Positions 52,507 through 61,368 of a DNA stretch of 64,000 nt are shown one piece after another. This DNA is from Nitrospiraceae bacterium (GTDB lineage Bacteria; Nitrospirota; Nitrospiria; Nitrospirales; Nitrospiraceae), in contig JABFSG010000081.1 in NCBI GenBank assembly GCA_013140715.1, positions 1 to 64,000 on the forward strand, read 5' to 3'. The position numbers and the translations under genes are program-made. Position 1 is the stretch's first letter, and each line of letters opens with the position of its first letter. The notes beneath the pieces were generated by a model that saw nothing but the letters and a program-made list of their open reading frames with translations, was not told where the DNA came from and did no database searches.

Positions 52507-53915
52507 GAGAGCATCCGCTCGAGTTCTTTCATGCGCTGCTCCACTCTCGTTCGGGCCGTTCCGCCTATCTGAGACTTTTTGTCAATCGCGGCAGCGACTG
52601 TCAATCGAGTGAACAGGCCCTTTTCAATTCGCTCAGAGAATGTCCTCAGCTCCGCGAGCGAGAAGTCCGTGAGTTCACGGCCTTGATCCAACGCGGTACG
52701 CACCAGCCGGCCCGTAACCGCATGCGCTTCGCGAAATGGTACGCCTCGGGTCACGAGATAATCCGCAACCTCCGTAGCCAACATTCCGCCGCCCCGAACC
52801 GCCTGCGTGAGCACATCCCGATTCACGGTGAGTCGACGCATCAGCTCTGTCAAGATCTCCACCGATGCGAGGACCGTATCGAGGGCGTCGAAGAGCGCCG
52901 GCTTATCTTCCTGAAGATCTCGGTTATAACTCAAGGGCAGGGCCTTGAGCGTCGTCAAGAGATTGATCAAATGGCCATAGACGCGCCCAGTCTTGCCCCG
53001 CACTAATTCAGGCACATCGGGATTTTTCTTTTGCGGCATCATACTGCTGCCGGTACAGAAGGCATCGGGAAGTTCGACGAATCGGAACTCCTGAGACGAC
53101 CAGAGAATCAATTCTTCACTGAGCCGGGATAGGTGCATCATGGCAATCGATAGGGCCGAGGCCACTTCGATCATGAAATCCCGATCCGATACGGCATCGA
53201 GACTGTTTTGGGTCACGGTAGGAAAGTCCAACAGCGCAGCGGTGAACCGGCGATCGACCGGGTAGTTTGTCCCGGCAAGCGCGCCGGACCCCAATGGCAT
53301 GACATTCACACGTACTGAGGCATCGCGAAATCGCCCCTTATCCCGCTCTATCATTTCCACGTAAGCCAGAAGATGATGAGCAAACAAGACAGGCTGAGCT
53401 CGCTGAAGATGCGTATAGCCAGGCATGGCGACTGCTCGATTCGCCTTCGCTTTTGCCACCAAGGCCCGCTGAAAATTTTCCAGGCGCGCCATGAGCTGAC
53501 CGAGTTGATCGCGCAAATAGAGTCGGATGTCCAGTGCAACTTGATCGTTCCGGCTCCGGCCCGTGTGCAACTTGCCGCCGAGCGGACCGATCAATTCTGT
53601 CAGTCGACGCTCGATAGCCATATGAATGTCTTCGTCTTGCTGTATGAAGCGAAAGCGGCCCCGATCCAGCTCCTTCTTCACCGACTCCAGGCCCCGCACG
53701 ATCGTCTTGGTTTCAGAAGCGGTCAGTACGTGAGCTTTTCCCAACGTCTTGCAGTGGGCAATGCTTCCCTGAATGTCATAGGCATAGAGCCGGCGATCGA
53801 CCGTCACCGACACAGTGAAGGCTTCGACGAGACGGTTGGTTTTCTGTCTAAACCGTCCACCCCACGCCTTCTCGGAGGCCGGATTCTCCGGCTGACGTCC
53901 GCTCTGTCGCCCCAT
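52503..53915 (-). CDS. argH: Argininosuccinate lyase
   Basis: 470 residues. It splits argininosuccinate into arginine and fumarate. AWGGRFRQKTNRLVEAFTVS, HTGRSRNDQVALD, TPGYTHLQRAQP-like MPGYTHLQRAQPVLF and the signature GSSMMPQKKNPD are present. The start overlaps the argG stop (TGATG), and the stop overlaps the lipoprotein start. Confidence 0.97.
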   Translation of the reverse strand: MGRQSGRQPENPASEKAWGGRFRQKTNRLVEAFTVSVTVDRRLYAYDIQGSIAHCKTLGKAHVLTASETKTIVRGLESVKKELDRGRFRFIQQDEDIHMAIERRLTELIGPLGGKLHTGRSRNDQVALDIRLYLRDQLGQLMARLENFQRALVAKAKANRAVAMPGYTHLQRAQPVLFAHHLLAYVEMIERDKGRFRDASVRVNVMPLGSGALAGTNYPVDRRFTAALLDFPTVTQNSLDAVSDRDFMIEVASALSIAMMHLSRLSEELILWSSQEFRFVELPDAFCTGSSMMPQKKNPDVPELVRGKTGRVYGHLINLLTTLKALPLSYNRDLQEDKPALFDALDTVLASVEILTELMRRLTVNRDVLTQAVRGGGMLATEVADYLVTRGVPFREAHAVTGRLVRTALDQGRELTDFSLAELRTFSERIEKGLFTRLTVAAAIDKKSQIGGTARTRVEQRMKELERMLS

Positions 53916-55126
53916 CAGGTCGAACCCTTTCGCCGTTGCGCTCTGATTTTCAGACGCAACGCATTCAGGCGGATGAACCCTTCAGCGTCTTTTTGGTTGT
54001 AGACGTCGTCTTCTTCAAACGTCGCAATGTCGAGACGGTACAGTGAATTCTTGGACTTCCGCCCGACCACCGTGCAGTTGCCCTTATACAGCTTCACACG
54101 CACAGTGCCCGACACATCCTTCTGCGCCTCATCCATCGCCGTCTGCACCATTTCCCGCTCTGGACTGAACCAATAGCCGTTGTAGATCAGGTCGGCAAAA
54201 CGAGGAATCAGGCTGTCTCTGAAATGGAGCACTTCACGATCCAAGGTCAACGATTCGAGGCCGCGATGCGCGACATGCAACATCGTTCCACCAGGTGTCT
54301 CATACACGCCGCGGGATTTCATGCCGACGTAACGATTCTCGACCAGATCGACACGCCCGACCCCATGGGCACCGCCCAGCTTGTTGAGATGGGCAAGCAA
54401 GGTGGCCGGACTCATCTTCTTTCCATCCACGGCTACCGGATTGCCGGCCTCATACCCGATCTCGACTTCGAGCGGCTTGTCCGGCGCCTGTTCCGGCGAC
54501 ACAGTCATTTGAAAAATTTCATCGGGCGGGGCTTTCCAGGGGTCTTCGAGAATACCTCCCTCGTAACTGACGTGAAACAAGTTCAGATCCATGCTGTAGG
54601 GTTTCGCTTTGGTTGCGGTCACCGGGATGCCGTGTCGATCGGCATACTCGATCAATTCCCGCCGCGAACGCATCGTCCACTCCCGCCAAGGCGCAATGAT
54701 CTTGAGCGTCGGTGCGAGGGCCGTATAGGTCAGCTCGAACCGAACCTGATCGTTTCCCTTTCCCGTCGCGCCATGTGAGACTGCCTCGGCTCCCTCTTTC
54801 AGCGCGATTTCTGCTTGCCTCCGCGCGATGAGCGGGCGGGCAATCGACGTTCCCAACAAATAGCACCCTTCATACATGGCGTTGCCGCGCAACATCGGGA
54901 ACACATAGTCTCTGACGAAGGTCTCCCGCAGATCCTCTACATAAACCTTTTTTACGCCGAGCGCCTTTGCCTTCGCCTTGATGGCCTGGAGATCCTCCCC
55001 CTGACCGAGGTCCGCGCAGAAGGCAATGACTTCGGCGTCGTACGTTTCCTGCAGCCACTTCAAGATCACAGAAGTATCGAGCCCGCCCGAATAGGCCAAC
55101 ACCACTTTTTTGATCGCGCGACTCAT
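53915..55126 (-). CDS. argG: Argininosuccinate synthase
   Basis: 403 residues. It joins citrulline and aspartate using [20 protein letters not shown] is the P-loop-like ATP motif; [18 protein letters not shown] and [13 protein letters not shown] are family signatures. The ATG at 55126 overlaps the argF stop (ATGA); the longer frame into argF has no homology. Confidence 0.97.
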   Translation of the reverse strand: MSRAIKKVVLAYSGGLDTSVILKWLQETYDAEVIAFCADLGQGEDLQAIKAKAKALGVKKVYVEDLRETFVRDYVFPMLRGNAMYEGCYLLGTSIARPLIARRQAEIALKEGAEAVSHGATGKGNDQVRFELTYTALAPTLKIIAPWREWTMRSRRELIEYADRHGIPVTATKAKPYSMDLNLFHVSYEGGILEDPWKAPPDEIFQMTVSPEQAPDKPLEVEIGYEAGNPVAVDGKKMSPATLLAHLNKLGGAHGVGRVDLVENRYVGMKSRGVYETPGGTMLHVAHRGLESLTLDREVLHFRDSLIPRFADLIYNGYWFSPEREMVQTAMDEAQKDVSGTVRVKLYKGNCTVVGRKSKNSLYRLDIATFEEDDVYNQKDAEGFIRLNALRLKIRAQRRKGST

Positions 55127-56094
55127 CGTCTTGTCTGGCTCCTCTTGCCTAAGAGATTTGTTAAGATGGCTTTCTGCATATGCAACCGATTCTCCGCCTG
55201 GTCGATAATCACTGACTGGGGGCCGTCTAGCACCTCGGCGCTGATTTCTTCTCCCCGATGGGCGGGTAAACAATGCATGACGATCGCATCTGGTTTGGCG
55301 CGTCGCATGAGGCGGCTGTTCACTTGATAGGGCGCCAAGGCCTTGAGCCTTCGCGCCTGTTCCCGCTCGCGTCCCATGCTGATCCAGACGTCGGTATAGA
55401 TCACGTCGGCTTCCTTCGCCGCCACATTGGGATCCTGCCCGATCTCGATCACTGCTCCAGTCTTTGCAGCCTCCACCCTTGCTCTATCCACGACATGCTG
55501 CTCCGGCTGATATCCCACCGGACAGCCGAGCGTGATGATCATCCCCATCTTTGCTGCCGCTTCGATCAAAGAATTCGCCACGTTGTTGCCGTCGCCGATA
55601 TAGGCGATCTTGATTCCCTTCAAACTGCCCTTCTTCTCACGAATGGTCAGAATGTCTGAGAGGGCTTGGCAAGGATGGCTGAGGTCGGTCAGGCCATTGA
55701 TCACCGGCATCGTCGCTTCTCTCGCCCATTCCTCCACAATAGAGTGATCGTAGGTGCGAAGGACTATCGCGTCGAGATAACGCGACAAGACACGCGCCGT
55801 ATCGGCGACACTTTCCCCTCGCGAAAGCTGGATATCGGCCATAGGCAAAACCATCGCATGGCCGCCCAATTGATTCATACCCGCCTCGAAGGACACCCTT
55901 GTCCTCGTCGACGGTTTCTGAAACAGGAGGCCCAGAGTCTTCCCAGGTAGAAGTGGATGAAGAATCCCGCGCCGCTGTTTGTCTTTCAACAGGGCTGCCG
56001 ACGCCAGCAAACTCTCCACCTCCGCCTTGCTGATGGCTGCAACATCCAGAAAATCTTTTTTGCTGGCCCTCATGCCTGTCGCTCGTGTCGTCAT
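55123..56094 (-). CDS. argF: Ornithine carbamoyltransferase
   Basis: 323 residues. It makes citrulline from ornithine and carbamoyl phosphate. [21 protein letters not shown] is the carbamoyl-phosphate site; HPCQALSD and [13 protein letters not shown] are the other motifs. Start is ATG 56094 or ATG 56073. Between argD (30 bp upstream) and argG (overlap). Confidence 0.97.
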   Translation of the reverse strand: MTTRATGMRASKKDFLDVAAISKAEVESLLASAALLKDKQRRGILHPLLPGKTLGLLFQKPSTRTRVSFEAGMNQLGGHAMVLPMADIQLSRGESVADTARVLSRYLDAIVLRTYDHSIVEEWAREATMPVINGLTDLSHPCQALSDILTIREKKGSLKGIKIAYIGDGNNVANSLIEAAAKMGMIITLGCPVGYQPEQHVVDRARVEAAKTGAVIEIGQDPNVAAKEADVIYTDVWISMGREREQARRLKALAPYQVNSRLMRRAKPDAIVMHCLPAHRGEEISAEVLDGPQSVIIDQAENRLHMQKAILTNLLGKRSQTRR

Positions 56095-56124
56095 CCCTCT
56101 GTGTCCGTTCGTCGTGAGTCTGCC

Positions 56125-57321
56125 TTACGCAGACTGTGCGCTGAAAATCTGAGCGAGGGTATCGAGCAGTCGATCGATTTCTGCCTCGGTGATGATGAGG
56201 GACGGTACGAACCGCAGCACATGCTCGCCGGCTGCATTGATCAGAATGCCTCGGGCCAAACAGTCGCTCACGACGGCTTTTGCTTCCATATCGAGATGCA
56301 TCCCCCGCAAGAGCCCGAGGCCACGCACCTCTCGCACCACTCGATGCTGCGCCTTGCAGTCGGACAAGCCCTTTGCAAAATACTCCCCCATCAGGCGCGC
56401 ATGCTCGAGGACCTTCCCTTCCAGCAGTGCATGGCAGACCGCCAATCCGGCCGCACAGGCGAGCGGATTGCCACCGAATGTCGAGGCATGACTACCGGGC
56501 GAGAAGGCCTTGGCGACAGAGTCCGTCGCCAGACAGGCTCCAATAGGCACACCGCCTCCTAATGCTTTTGCCAAGGTCATGATATCCGGCTGCACCCCGA
56601 ACTGTTCATACGCGAACAGAGTTCCGGTGCGTCCCATCCCAGTCTGGATTTCGTCGAATATCAGCAGCACATCTTTTTTGGAGCACAGATCTCTCACCTG
56701 CTTGAGGTACGTGCGGTCCGCGGGATAGACACCACCCTCGCCCTGAATCGGCTCAAGCATGATCGCGGCGGTTTTGTCGGTCACGGCCCGTTCAAGCTCT
56801 TCCAGATTGTTGAAGGGAACATAGCTGAACCCTTGCAGCAACGGATCGTAGCCCTTCTGAACCTTGTCCTGGCCCGTCGCCGTCAACGTCGCCATCGTCC
56901 GGCCATGGAACGAGTTCTTCATCGTGATGATTTCGAACCGCCCGGCCCCATACTTGTCATGGGAATAACGGCGTGCCAGTTTGATCGCGGCTTCATTCGC
57001 TTCAGCCCCGCTGTTGCAGAAGAACACCTTGTCGGCAAAGGAATGCTCCACCAGGATCTGAGCCAGCTTCACCTGTGGCTCGGTGTAATAGAGGTTCGAC
57101 GTATGGATCAGCTGCGCGGCTTGATGCTGGATTGCCTGAACGAGATCCGGGTGTCCATGCCCGAGGACATTGACCGCAATCCCGCCGACGAAATCAAGGT
57201 ACTCTCGTCCCGCGAGATCGTAGACCTTCGTCCCTTGCCCCCGTACAATCGAGAGCGGCTGGCGCGTATAGGTCTGCATCAGATAACGTGCCGCATTCTG
57301 CTGTAGTTCTTCCATCGACAT
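56125..57321 (-). CDS. argD: Acetylornithine aminotransferase
   Basis: 398 residues, class III PLP aminotransferase. In many bacteria it also acts as succinyl-diaminopimelate aminotransferase, which would serve both halves of this cluster. [51 protein letters not shown] and the Schiff-base Lys in [14 protein letters not shown] are present. First gene of the cluster; ATG 57321 chosen, frame open to 57360. Confidence 0.95.
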   Translation of the reverse strand: MSMEELQQNAARYLMQTYTRQPLSIVRGQGTKVYDLAGREYLDFVGGIAVNVLGHGHPDLVQAIQHQAAQLIHTSNLYYTEPQVKLAQILVEHSFADKVFFCNSGAEANEAAIKLARRYSHDKYGAGRFEIITMKNSFHGRTMATLTATGQDKVQKGYDPLLQGFSYVPFNNLEELERAVTDKTAAIMLEPIQGEGGVYPADRTYLKQVRDLCSKKDVLLIFDEIQTGMGRTGTLFAYEQFGVQPDIMTLAKALGGGVPIGACLATDSVAKAFSPGSHASTFGGNPLACAAGLAVCHALLEGKVLEHARLMGEYFAKGLSDCKAQHRVVREVRGLGLLRGMHLDMEAKAVVSDCLARGILINAAGEHVLRFVPSLIITEAEIDRLLDTLAQIFSAQSA

Positions 57322-57450
57322 AACAGACGTATCCCTTTGTAAAGTAAGGGAAGGTAGCATAGGACTGTTAAGGGAAGCAACTTGATAGGAGCGGCAGAAG
57401 CTGTGGGTAGAGTTACAGTGCTTTTGTACCAGGCGCTGTCTCTATTGTGC

Positions 57451-57456
57451 TATTCT
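57451..57456 (+). promoter_or_regulatory. Extended -10 element upstream of the zinc-ribbon gene
   Basis: TGCTATTCT (57448-57456) is an extended -10 of the form TGnTATTCT. The ATG follows 7 nt later, consistent with leaderless transcription. The -35 match is poor. Confidence 0.3.
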
Positions 57457-57463
57457 CTGCTGC

Positions 57464-58105
57464 ATGAAACCCTGCGCGCAGTGCCAACAGCAGAATCAGG
57501 AAGACGCTAAATTCTGTCATCAATGCGGCAACACCTTGATCGCCGAGCCTGAAGCGCCGATCGCCGCTCCAGTGGCTTCCGTGACACAGGCCGATGAACA
57601 GTTGTGGCGCCAATTTATCGGCCCCTACGCCGATCATTATCTGCGCCATTTTAGAAAGTTTGGCTTAGGGGGAGAACCGAAGTTCGCCTTGACGTGGAAC
57701 TGGCCGGCTTTTCTCTATATTTCATTCCTCTGGTTTCTCTACCGAAAGATGTATGTCTATGCGCTGGTCTACGCCCTCGGTCCGATGATCTCGACCTACT
57801 TGACCGGCGACATTACCGTGGGTCTTATCTGGAGCATCATGGCCGGGGCCACGGCAAACTATGTTTATTACTGGCACTGCCGTGAACGGATCAGAGCGAT
57901 CAAGGAGGGATCATGGACGGATCCAGCCAAGCGAGATGAAACATTGAAGGAGGCTGGAGGAGTCCAGCCCTACTTGATCTACGTCGGTATCGCCCTCTAC
58001 GTGCTGTTCGTATTATCCATGATCAAAATGGTTCAGGACGGACCGCCGGACGGAGATCACTCACCAGAGAAACCGGCGAAACCAGTCTCAGCAAGCAACG
58101 TGTGA
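57464..58105 (+). CDS. Zinc-ribbon membrane protein (DUF2628-like)
   Basis: 213 residues. An N-terminal double zinc ribbon half (CAQCQQQNQEDAKFCHQCGN) is followed by KFALTWNWPAFLYISFLWFLYRKMY and further membrane helices (VYALGPMISTYLTG, GLIWSIMAGATANYVYYW, LIYVGIALYVLFVLSMI). The WNWxAFLxxxxWxxYRKMY segment is typical of DUF2628. Function unknown. It is divergent from argD. Confidence 0.82.
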   Translation: MKPCAQCQQQNQEDAKFCHQCGNTLIAEPEAPIAAPVASVTQADEQLWRQFIGPYADHYLRHFRKFGLGGEPKFALTWNWPAFLYISFLWFLYRKMYVYALVYALGPMISTYLTGDITVGLIWSIMAGATANYVYYWHCRERIRAIKEGSWTDPAKRDETLKEAGGVQPYLIYVGIALYVLFVLSMIKMVQDGPPDGDHSPEKPAKPVSASNV

Positions 58106-58172
58106 TGAGCGGAGGCAATGGTTGATCGGAGCAGCTATTGCCTCGCAGTGAATCCTGCCTTCCTGGCATCCC

Positions 58173-58436
58173 TCAAAACTGTTTGACCTGGGTCGCGAGC
58201 ATGGTTGCGACAAGATCCAAGTCAAATGGCCAAGCATAGCGGAGTGTAATATCTGGACATTGTTTCCGGAGCTGCTCAAGGAGCTCGGTGGTCTCAATTT
58301 CCGAGTGCGATCCGCCGGGAGTGAACATCGTTGTCGCTACGGTAATGTGTGTTGCTCCTTTCTCGTTTAATGCCCCCACGGACTCTTCCAACGTCGGTGC
58401 GCAGCACTCGAAGAAGCGAAGAGGTACGCACTGCAT
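58173..58436 (-). pseudogene. Truncated CbiX-type chelatase gene
   Basis: 87 residues matching the C-terminal half of the intact gene at 59875-60384: CAPTLEESVGALNEKGATHI, TVATTMFTPGGSHSEIE and RYAWPFDLDLVATML. The N-terminal half, with the first His region (ILVGHGGIPKG in the intact copy), is missing; upstream sequence to 58570 does not restore it. It is a partial duplicate lying on the far side of the SUMF1-cytochrome gene. Whether the fragment is expressed is unknown. Confidence 0.75.
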
Positions 58437-58570
58437 TTCGTGCGGGCCGTTCGTCCTTGCACATGGATCTTGGCGAACAGAGAAGACCGTCTGTTGGTTT
58501 ATTCTACGAACGACTTGGTCTGTACTGGGTCGATGTCAGCCCTGTCAGAGCGTTCAGACTAGCCTTCCGT

Positions 58571-59791
58571 TCAGGGCTTGTAATCGGTGTGTTCGGAGGG
58601 TTTACCCCCATGGGAGAACTGATGGATGAATGCGATCACCTGCCAGATCTGTTCTTCAGAGAGGTACGACTTCCAGGCCTTCATTGTCGTCTTTGGGACC
58701 CCTTCCGCCACTCGCCAGAACCAATAGCTGTCTGAGAAACGGTGGGTGCTTTTCTGGTCACGTAGCCCTCCTCCGCTTTTTACCGGTTGACCGTCCTTAT
58801 GGCAACTGCGGCAGCCTTCCATAGAGTAAACCTGCCTTCCCTCCTCGATGACTTTAGGGTCCATCCACCAGCCAGCCGGCATATGTTTGTCGGCATAATC
58901 GTCCGGAACTGGAGGCAATGGCGTTGGTTCCCCAGAGTAAGCCATCCCTCCTGAAGGAGTCGGGCCAGAATTCTTTGCACACCGGAACCCGCTGTTGAAG
59001 TTTCGGTACGACGGTGACTCATAGCTGGGGGATAACGGCAGGTTGAAGTCCCGGCGCGTGGATCGCAGCTGTTCCGGAGCGAGGTCCCACGAGCCGCCCC
59101 GCAACACTCTGTATTTACCATTTTCCGGCCCCTTTGGGTTCTGCGGCGGGCTGGCCGCGTAATAGTCCGGGTCATACCAGTCGCTTACCCATTCCCAGAC
59201 ATTCCCCGCCAGATCATAAATCCCATAGGGACTCCTGCCGTCTTTCAATTGCCCCACCGGCAGCAGCGCGGTATGGTTATTCCACTTCTCCTGCCCATAG
59301 TTCGCCCGGAGCGTATTGGGTGGATCATTGCCCCACGGATATATTCGCCCATCCGTTCCCCGAGCCGCCTTCTCCCATTCCGCTTCCGTCGGGAGCCGTT
59401 TGTCGGCCCACTCGCAATAGCTGGTCGCATCCGCCCAGTCGACATTCACGACTGGACGCTTCTGATGGAGGGGCTGGTCCATGGTTGTCCACATTGGCGG
59501 CGAGTTCACGCCCCTGGCCTTCAGAAACTTCGCATACTGCCCCACCGTCACTTCATACTTGTCGAGGTAATAGGCATCGAGAGAGATTCGATGTGGGGGC
59601 TTTTCATCGTCGCTACCCTCGTTGTTCCCCATCGTAAACTCTCCCGCCGGGACAAGCACCATCGGTGCCCCATCTTTACCGGTGATCTCCTGCTGTGCCT
59701 GCGCAGGGCTTGAGACCCAAGAGACGAATGTGAGGGCCATCAGCAAACCGAGAAAGCACAACCCCGCCTGCCCCTTCTGCCACACTCCCAT
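58571..59791 (-). CDS. SUMF1 domain-cytochrome c fusion protein, exported
   Basis: 406 residues. A signal peptide (FLGLLMALTFVSWVSSPAQA) is followed by a formylglycine-generating-enzyme-like (SUMF1) domain: MVLVPAGEFTMGNNEG, RPVVNVDWADATSYCEWADKRLPTEAEWEKAARG, YDLAGNVWEWVSDWYDP, GGSWDLAPEQLRSTRRDF, GFRCAKN. The two catalytic Cys of true FGE are absent at the expected place (LRSTRR), so sulfatase maturation is unlikely. The C-terminal 110 residues form a monohaem cytochrome c (EGCRSCHKDGQPV, later methionine candidates). It probably acts in periplasmic electron transfer, with the SUMF1 part serving in binding. Flanked by two CbiX-type copies. Confidence 0.88.
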   Translation of the reverse strand: MGVWQKGQAGLCFLGLLMALTFVSWVSSPAQAQQEITGKDGAPMVLVPAGEFTMGNNEGSDDEKPPHRISLDAYYLDKYEVTVGQYAKFLKARGVNSPPMWTTMDQPLHQKRPVVNVDWADATSYCEWADKRLPTEAEWEKAARGTDGRIYPWGNDPPNTLRANYGQEKWNNHTALLPVGQLKDGRSPYGIYDLAGNVWEWVSDWYDPDYYAASPPQNPKGPENGKYRVLRGGSWDLAPEQLRSTRRDFNLPLSPSYESPSYRNFNSGFRCAKNSGPTPSGGMAYSGEPTPLPPVPDDYADKHMPAGWWMDPKVIEEGRQVYSMEGCRSCHKDGQPVKSGGGLRDQKSTHRFSDSYWFWRVAEGVPKTTMKAWKSYLSEEQIWQVIAFIHQFSHGGKPSEHTDYKP

Positions 59792-59874
59792 GCTGCTACG
59801 CCTTTCCGTCTAGTCCCGGTCAACCCTTCCTAAACCTGCGCGCCGTTGCCCTCGCTGCTTCATCACGATTCTGT

Positions 59875-60384
59875 TCAGGAAAAGCGCTTCACCTGTTCGG
59901 TCAAGGTATTTGCAACAAGTGTCAGATCGAAGGGCCAGGCGTAACGGAGTTCGATTCCCGGATACTGCGGCCGCAGATGCTCGAGGATTTCTGGAATCTC
60001 AACCTCCGAGTGAGAACCGCCCGGAGTGAACATCGTCGTCGCCACGGTAATGTGGGTTGCCCCTTTCTTGATCAATTCCCCCACCGATTCTTCCAACGTC
60101 GGCGCACAGAATTCGTTGTAGGCCACGGCAAAGAGTACACCACCGAGATTGGCTCGCAACTGAGCAGCCACCGCTTCAAGTCCCGATTGATAGGGGTCCG
60201 TCTCCGGCGTCCTCGGCCACTGGCGAATTTTTGTGTCCAGTTCTTGCTCCTCTGTCGACATCGGCGTACCTGCCGCACGTCGCTGCCCTTCCAACCGTTT
60301 CAGCTTCGTGACCAATTCTCCCGGGCATCCCTTTGGAATGCCGCCGTGCCCCACAAGAATCACTCCCCGTACAACAGCCGCCAT
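59875..60384 (-). CDS. CbiX-type sirohydrochlorin cobalto/ferrochelatase
   Basis: 169 residues, short CbiX form. GVILVGHGGIPKGCPGELV holds the first catalytic His; GATHITVATTMFTPGGSHSEVEIPEIL holds the second. It may insert Co or Fe into sirohydrochlorin, for cobalamin or sirohaem/haem; the metal cannot be told. A truncated copy is at 58173-58436. With hemL elsewhere in the window, tetrapyrrole metabolism is represented twice. Confidence 0.85.
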   Translation of the reverse strand: MAAVVRGVILVGHGGIPKGCPGELVTKLKRLEGQRRAAGTPMSTEEQELDTKIRQWPRTPETDPYQSGLEAVAAQLRANLGGVLFAVAYNEFCAPTLEESVGELIKKGATHITVATTMFTPGGSHSEVEIPEILEHLRPQYPGIELRYAWPFDLTLVANTLTEQVKRFS

Positions 60385-60414
60385 TGGCGCACCCCTTTCC
60401 TGAGATGTGAAGAT

Positions 60415-61368
60415 TTACACATGATTGCGCAACATCAGTTCTTTCGGATGCGGATTGAGATAGACCTGATCCCGAATGTAGCTCACGTCAAAGACCTGGA
60501 CATAGTGCTTGATCAGTGTCAGAGGGACGATCAAGGGCGTGAGTCCCTGATGATAATCTCCGATCACGCTCAATAGCTCAACTTTTTCCTGCGCGCCGAG
60601 CCGTTCCTTGAAATGTCCCAGAATGTGCTGGAGGACGTTCACGTGCTTGCGTACCGTCGCCTTCACCGCCAGAACCTTCATGAACAGATTGCCATATCGG
60701 AGTGTGAGTTCCTTCTGAGGATGTCGCTCCGCCTGCCCAACCAGCCGACCGAGTACCTGGTATTGTTGCGGGTGATGGGCCAGGAGTAAATATTTGTGGA
60801 TCGTGTGGAACTGCACCAGGCTCTGCCTCGTGGCTCCGCTCTGAACGAGATCCTGCCAGCGGCGGTAACAAAAGACCCGTTCGATAAAATTCTCCCTCAG
60901 GGTGGAGTCGCAGAGCCGCCCCTCCTCCTCGACCGGAATCAGCGGAAACTGCTCTATAAAGGCCCGCGCAAACAGCCCGACCCCGTTCCGGCTGGGTATC
61001 CCATCTTTACTGTAGACTCGAACTCTCTCGATCCCACAGCTCGGTGAACCCTTCTTAAAGACGTACCCGGATAAATCCAGCTTCTTGAGTTCCTCGATAC
61101 GATCTTTGGTCAGCGTCTCCAGTGCGCGCGTGTGATCCGTCCCGCTCTTGATTGTAACGAGTCGGGGATCCAGGGGGTTGCCGACCAGCCGCATCGCCTC
61201 GCGAGGGATGCCCAGCCCTGCTTCAACCTCGGGACAGACGGAAACCCACTTCACGAAACTTCCCAAGACATCGGTTAGAAAATTATCTCGTTTATGTCCC
61301 CCATCGTACCGGACTTCGTCTCCGAGGAGACAACGGCTGATACCAAGACGGAGCGGCGAAGTTTTCAT
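60415..61368 (-). CDS. DUF523-DUF1722 protein
   Basis: 317 residues. The N-terminal DUF523 has LGISRCLLGDEVRYDGGHKR, VCPEVEAGLGIPRE and FKKGSPSCGIERV. The C-terminal DUF1722 (YbgA-like) has FHTIHKYLLLAHHPQQYQVL and LTLIKHYVQVFDVSYI. Such fusions are often encoded next to photolyase, as here, which suggests a role tied to light or DNA damage, still undefined. The start overlaps the photolyase stop (ATGA). Confidence 0.88.
   Translation of the reverse strand: MKTSPLRLGISRCLLGDEVRYDGGHKRDNFLTDVLGSFVKWVSVCPEVEAGLGIPREAMRLVGNPLDPRLVTIKSGTDHTRALETLTKDRIEELKKLDLSGYVFKKGSPSCGIERVRVYSKDGIPSRNGVGLFARAFIEQFPLIPVEEEGRLCDSTLRENFIERVFCYRRWQDLVQSGATRQSLVQFHTIHKYLLLAHHPQQYQVLGRLVGQAERHPQKELTLRYGNLFMKVLAVKATVRKHVNVLQHILGHFKERLGAQEKVELLSVIGDYHQGLTPLIVPLTLIKHYVQVFDVSYIRDQVYLNPHPKELMLRNHV

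Noticed and set aside
59949-59975. TTCGATTCCC-like tRNA T-loop motif
   Set aside because: It lies inside the cbiX coding sequence and has no matching acceptor or anticodon stems.
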